A stretch of 64,000 nucleotides of DNA, taken from assembly GCA_024803745.1 (NCBI GenBank), contig JANJXV010000129.1:744001-808000 (forward strand), read 5' to 3'. A program made the position numbers and the translations under genes. Positions 60,749 through 64,000 of this stretch are shown one piece after another. The notes under the pieces are model-generated. The model saw only the letters and a list, made by a program, of their open reading frames with translations, was not told the DNA's origin and ran no database searches. Numbering within the stretch: position 1 is the stretch's first letter; each line of letters opens with the position of its first letter. This stretch comes from Megascapheus bottae. Its lineage: Eukaryota > Chordata > Mammalia > Rodentia > Geomyidae.

Positions 60749-60783
60749 AGCACATTTCTTTTCTTTTCTTTTCTTTTGTTTTT
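60749..60783. repeat. (TTTTC)n microsatellite
   Basis: Short TTTTC repeat at the A-tail side of the reversed ID-like SINE that follows. Confidence 0.85.
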
Positions 60784-60955
60784 TCTGCCATTCCTGGGGC
60801 TTGAACTCAGGGCCTGAGCACTGCTCTTGGCTTTTCCCAAGTCTAGCCCTCTGCCACTTGAGCCACATTGCCATATGGATTTTTATATCTGTGTGATATT
60901 AAGGACTCAAACCTAGATCTTCATGGATGCTAGGCAAGCACTCTACCACTGGGCC
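60776..60955 (-). mobile_element. ID-like SINE, reverse, in RalGDS upstream region
   Basis: It is the counterpart of the forward SINE at about 15405-15600 of U1 and its equivalents in U2-U5. It therefore inserted before the RalGDS-like DNA was duplicated into the array. Confidence 0.85.
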
Positions 60956-61202
60956 AAAGTCTAAACCCCGATTAAGTATTTATAAATATTCATCATCTTC
61001 ATATCAAAATATCCTTTCTCCTACAAAGAATGAACACTTATCTATGTCTGTAAGACTTTTTTTATGTCACCAATGCTTCTGTGATTTTCCCACTTGCATT
61101 TTTACAGATGACAGCACAGATATTCATCAGGAAGAAAAATAGATTAGGATACAGAAACCTAACAACGTCCTAGTAGATTGAAGTGAAAAATATATGCAAG
61201 AT

Positions 61203-61390
61203 GGCCTGGGTCTTTCATCTATTTGTAGAGTGCTTGGCTACCACACAAAAAGAGTCCGGTTTGATTCTGCAGTACCATATACATATAAAACTCTGGAAGT
61301 GGTGCTGTGGCTTGGTGGGACAGCTATAGCCTAAAGAAAGCCTAAGAACAATGGTCAGGCTCTGAGGTCAAGTCCCAGGACTAGCAAAAA
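61203..61390 (+). mobile_element. ID-like SINE in RalGDS upstream region
   Basis: The head (tgtagagtgcttggctacca, box-B-like GGTTTGATTCTG) and body (gaagtggtgctgtggcttgg) match, in inverse, the SINE at about 14980-15170 of U1. Confidence 0.8.
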
Positions 61391-62770
61391 AAATGTGCAA
61401 GAGGCAAAATGCAAGCTGAGAAGGCACTGTGAAGCAAAATGTCTTGTGAAGGCTAAGGGGAATAGTGACAGTTAAGTTTGGATCTTACCTAAGATAGGCT
61501 ACTTGAGCCTGAGACCAGGCTAGCACTTACGCCTAGTTAATGACTTGGGATTTGAACAAAAAGGTGTGCTGTTTACTACATCCATATGTGAGGTGGGAAG
61601 GGAGATTCAGCCTCCAGTATGTCTTTGGGGAGGTCTTCTGTGAGCAAGGAGCTTTGGTCATTGGGCCTTGAAAGGTGACCCTACCTCCCTCACAATGGAA
61701 CAGAATATGGAACCCTGGTAACCAAGCCACTGTATGTGACAACCAGCTCAAGTCAGCTCCCTTGGCCTGTGGCTCAGGAGGAAGAAAGATGTTGCTGTGC
61801 TGTTGCCAAAGGTCAGGAGGCTCGGATCTCAGGCATGAGAGATATGGATGTCTCACTTGAAGAAGTAGATGCTGGATCAGGGCCAAGACAAAATTCCAGT
61901 ATATCAGGCATTTCTCTAGGAAGAAAGCCAGGAAACTCCAGGGCAACTCAGATGAGGTATATTGAGAGGAAACCTATTTGAACCCATCATCCTGCCCACA
62001 AACTACAATCTTCTTGTGTGCTTTCAAGTGACTATACTGAGATTAGAGTGTGTCATTTCCAATCTACTCTATACCAATTCCTCAGTGTGAAGTGTGGTCC
62101 CATTCCTACGTTTGAAATATCCACTGATTTGGCAATACAGTGTGATGGTAAGTCAGCTCAGACTCTGAATGAGCCTTGTAACCTATGGATCCTGGAGGAA
62201 GGCCTGTTGGAGATGCTGCTGACAAAGCTGATCCCTGCCTACCAGAGAGGTGATCTCTTTTATGTGGGAAACTTCCTGCACAATTTCAAATAGTGGAGGA
62301 CAATGTAGTAGTTGCTGGAAATTCTCTTGAAAAAGTGAGTGTTCCCCCTCCAAACCCATGTTTGCTCACCACTCCTGGCCAAGTCTTGGAATACTTGTCT
62401 CCTCTCTGAGCCTGTTTGTTTCACTGGGGTGTTCACAGGGGAGCTAAGCATGATACAAGTGCACAAACTACTTTATTATGACTGGGACACCATGCCATTT
62501 CATTTCCCTCACAAGCTACTGGAGTCTCAACAGTGTGCTTATTGAGAAGTTGGATTTCAGGCATGAGTAAGTGGCTCCCAACTGCAGCCCTCACCTAGGT
62601 GACATCCTAGGAAATCCCATTTCCCAGTAAGAAATGAGGTGTCAGTACTAATGGCGGAGGCCTGTGAAATACTGGAGTCAGAGGAAAAGCTGGGGGCTGA
62701 ATCACTTTTGAGCCATCAGGGAGGGATTGTGATAGCTTTGCCTGTTAGAACCTGAAAGCATTTACATTTT

Positions 62771-63001
62771 TGTGTGTGGTCCAGTGCTGACACTTGAAAC
62801 TGAACCCAGGTCTAAATGCCATCCGTTTGGTGTTCAAAAATTAGCACTGTACCATTTGAGTCATAGGTCAAGTTCTGGCTTTTTGCTGCCTAATTGAAGA
62901 CAAGTGCCTTTAGACTTTTACTGACTAGACTGGCTTTCCACTGTGATCTTCAGAGCTCAGCTTGCTGGGTGGCTAAGATTAGAGCAATGAGCATTTAGTT
63001 C
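62771..63001 (-). mobile_element. Degenerate SINE inside right RalGDS-like copy
   Basis: Exact positional counterpart of the remnant at 865-1095 in the left copy. Confidence 0.45.
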
Positions 63002-64000
63002 TTTATGTAGAGCATTCACTTATTGATTTATTTAGAGCATTTACTTAGTTAATTTAAGGTGCGTTTACTTTGGACAGATGCATAGAGGCCTCTCTCAGAA
63101 GCTTCTGGAAGTGGGGTGTAAAAGTCATCCTGTTCTCGAGTGTCTCTTACACCCCTCCCAGCACATAAGTGCACATCTCTGCAGGACAGCCACACCATTA
63201 GAATCCTGCAAGAAAGGGGCTTTGGTAAAAGGCTCAGGATGGAGAGAGAAGGCTCTCACTTTCCTTGTACCGAATGTGCCCACAGCATCATGTGTTCCAT
63301 CTATACGATGTGAATGGACTTCTACCCGAGTGATTTCTACGAGTTCAAGACCTGCCACACCCTGACACAACTCAAGCTCTATATGAGGCTCCACATGTCG
63401 GCTTTGGACCTGCTCTTCTAAACACAAACTTTTTGACCAGCAGGAGGAATATGTGACCAGTAAGACCAAGAAAAAGTAGAAGTCCTGGTGTGGGTGCCTC
63501 AGAGCCTGTGAGTAGGAAGCCCATGTGGTCTAGATATTGGTTGGCCCTTACTTCTACAGAGCTTGGCAAAATGCCCTTTATGGGTGGTGTCAGCCAGGTA
63601 ATGTCTGTCCTCTGAAAGGACTCGGGAATAAGCACTCATTAGAAAGACCCTACACCTCCTCAGTGTTCAGTCCAAACTCCAGTTCTACAGGTTCCTCCAT
63701 TAGATCCTCATGGAAGTTGAGTGACACTTCAACTTGCAGAGTCCACTCTGTCCACTCTGTACCTATTTCCATTCTTAGGTTTGGGTCATCGTGGAAGAGC
63801 TTATCCTGAACTCCGGATGAAAAACCCACCAATGGAGCTGGTGACTGATGGAGACTGAGAATCATCACTGCACTCCAGAAAGCATGGGCCTTCTGTAGAA
63901 ATTACCAAACAGGTTTAGAGTCCTATGGATATACCTTTTGCTCTGAACCCCATGTGTGACACAGTTGAACCTGCAGATACTATGGAGGAAGAAAAAGAGC

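Larger units (their letters stand above)
60651..64000 (+). pseudogene. RalGDS-like pseudogene, right copy, with upstream region and first exon
   Basis: 60651-61788 is the upstream side, also present inverted in every array unit. A first exon starts at ATG 61789 (MLLCCCQRSGGSDLRHERYG) and meets an in-frame TGA at 61858-61860. The same frame then reads a basic stretch (FQYIRHFSRKKARKLQG) to TGA near 61963, resembling a RalGDS-like first exon with one stop inside it. The REM exon is about 62029-62334, with donor gtgagt and the same TAG (62291-62293) as the left copy. Colinearity with 1-2094 continues to the window end. Substitutions are scattered (for example LAIQCDG for LPIQCDG). The shared stops show it was already inactive before the duplication. 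Confidence 0.65.

Noticed and set aside
61789..64000. Functional RalGDS-like gene
   Set aside because: There are in-frame stops in the first exon and in the REM exon, and no intact RasGEF catalytic core in either copy.

Overview
The window is mammalian genomic DNA, almost certainly from a rodent. It has no bacterial-style operons. It contains LINE-1 (L1) retrotransposons, dozens of SINEs, long microsatellites (GA, CA, GAAA) and split, decayed genes with recognisable splice sites. The SINEs are of two kinds, one with a tRNA/ID-like head and one with a B1/Alu-like (7SL-type) head, and both continue into the same 3' body. As I recall, that combination fits geomyoid rodents (kangaroo rats, pocket mice, pocket gophers); this is an inference from memory, not a database result.

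Layout. 1-2943: decayed RalGDS-like (Ras-type guanine exchange factor) gene copy on the + strand. 2955-6800: SINE-rich DNA with a 180-bp GA tract. 6868-9085: three successive L1 3' ends of different ages. 9085-12100: SINE remnants and unremarkable AT-rich DNA. 12101-46846: a head-to-tail array with a period of about 7.42 kb. Each unit is about 1.37 kb of RalGDS-like upstream plus first-exon DNA in inverted orientation, followed by a full-length but dead L1 of about 6.05 kb. The array opens with the 3' half of an L1 (U0), has four complete units (U1-U4) and closes with a unit cut inside ORF1 (U5). 46846-49260: SINEs and an ancient minus-strand L1. 49264-54171: a KRAB zinc-finger pseudogene with two intact KRAB exons but a broken finger exon, abutting an L1 ORF2 fragment. 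54640-60650: mostly single-copy DNA, with some unrecognised open frames and three candidate exons. 60651-64000: a second RalGDS-like copy on the + strand, colinear with the window start at a fixed offset of 61,906 bp and no net indel.

No intact protein-coding gene can be supported. The striking feature is the composite L1/gene-fragment tandem array. All comparable copies share the same stops and frameshifts, so the L1 died first and was then multiplied by DNA-level duplication, not by retrotransposition. Edge units keep ancestral bases at sites where the central units share derived ones, as expected from unequal exchange. The two RalGDS-like end copies suggest the whole window is one period of a larger segmental duplication.
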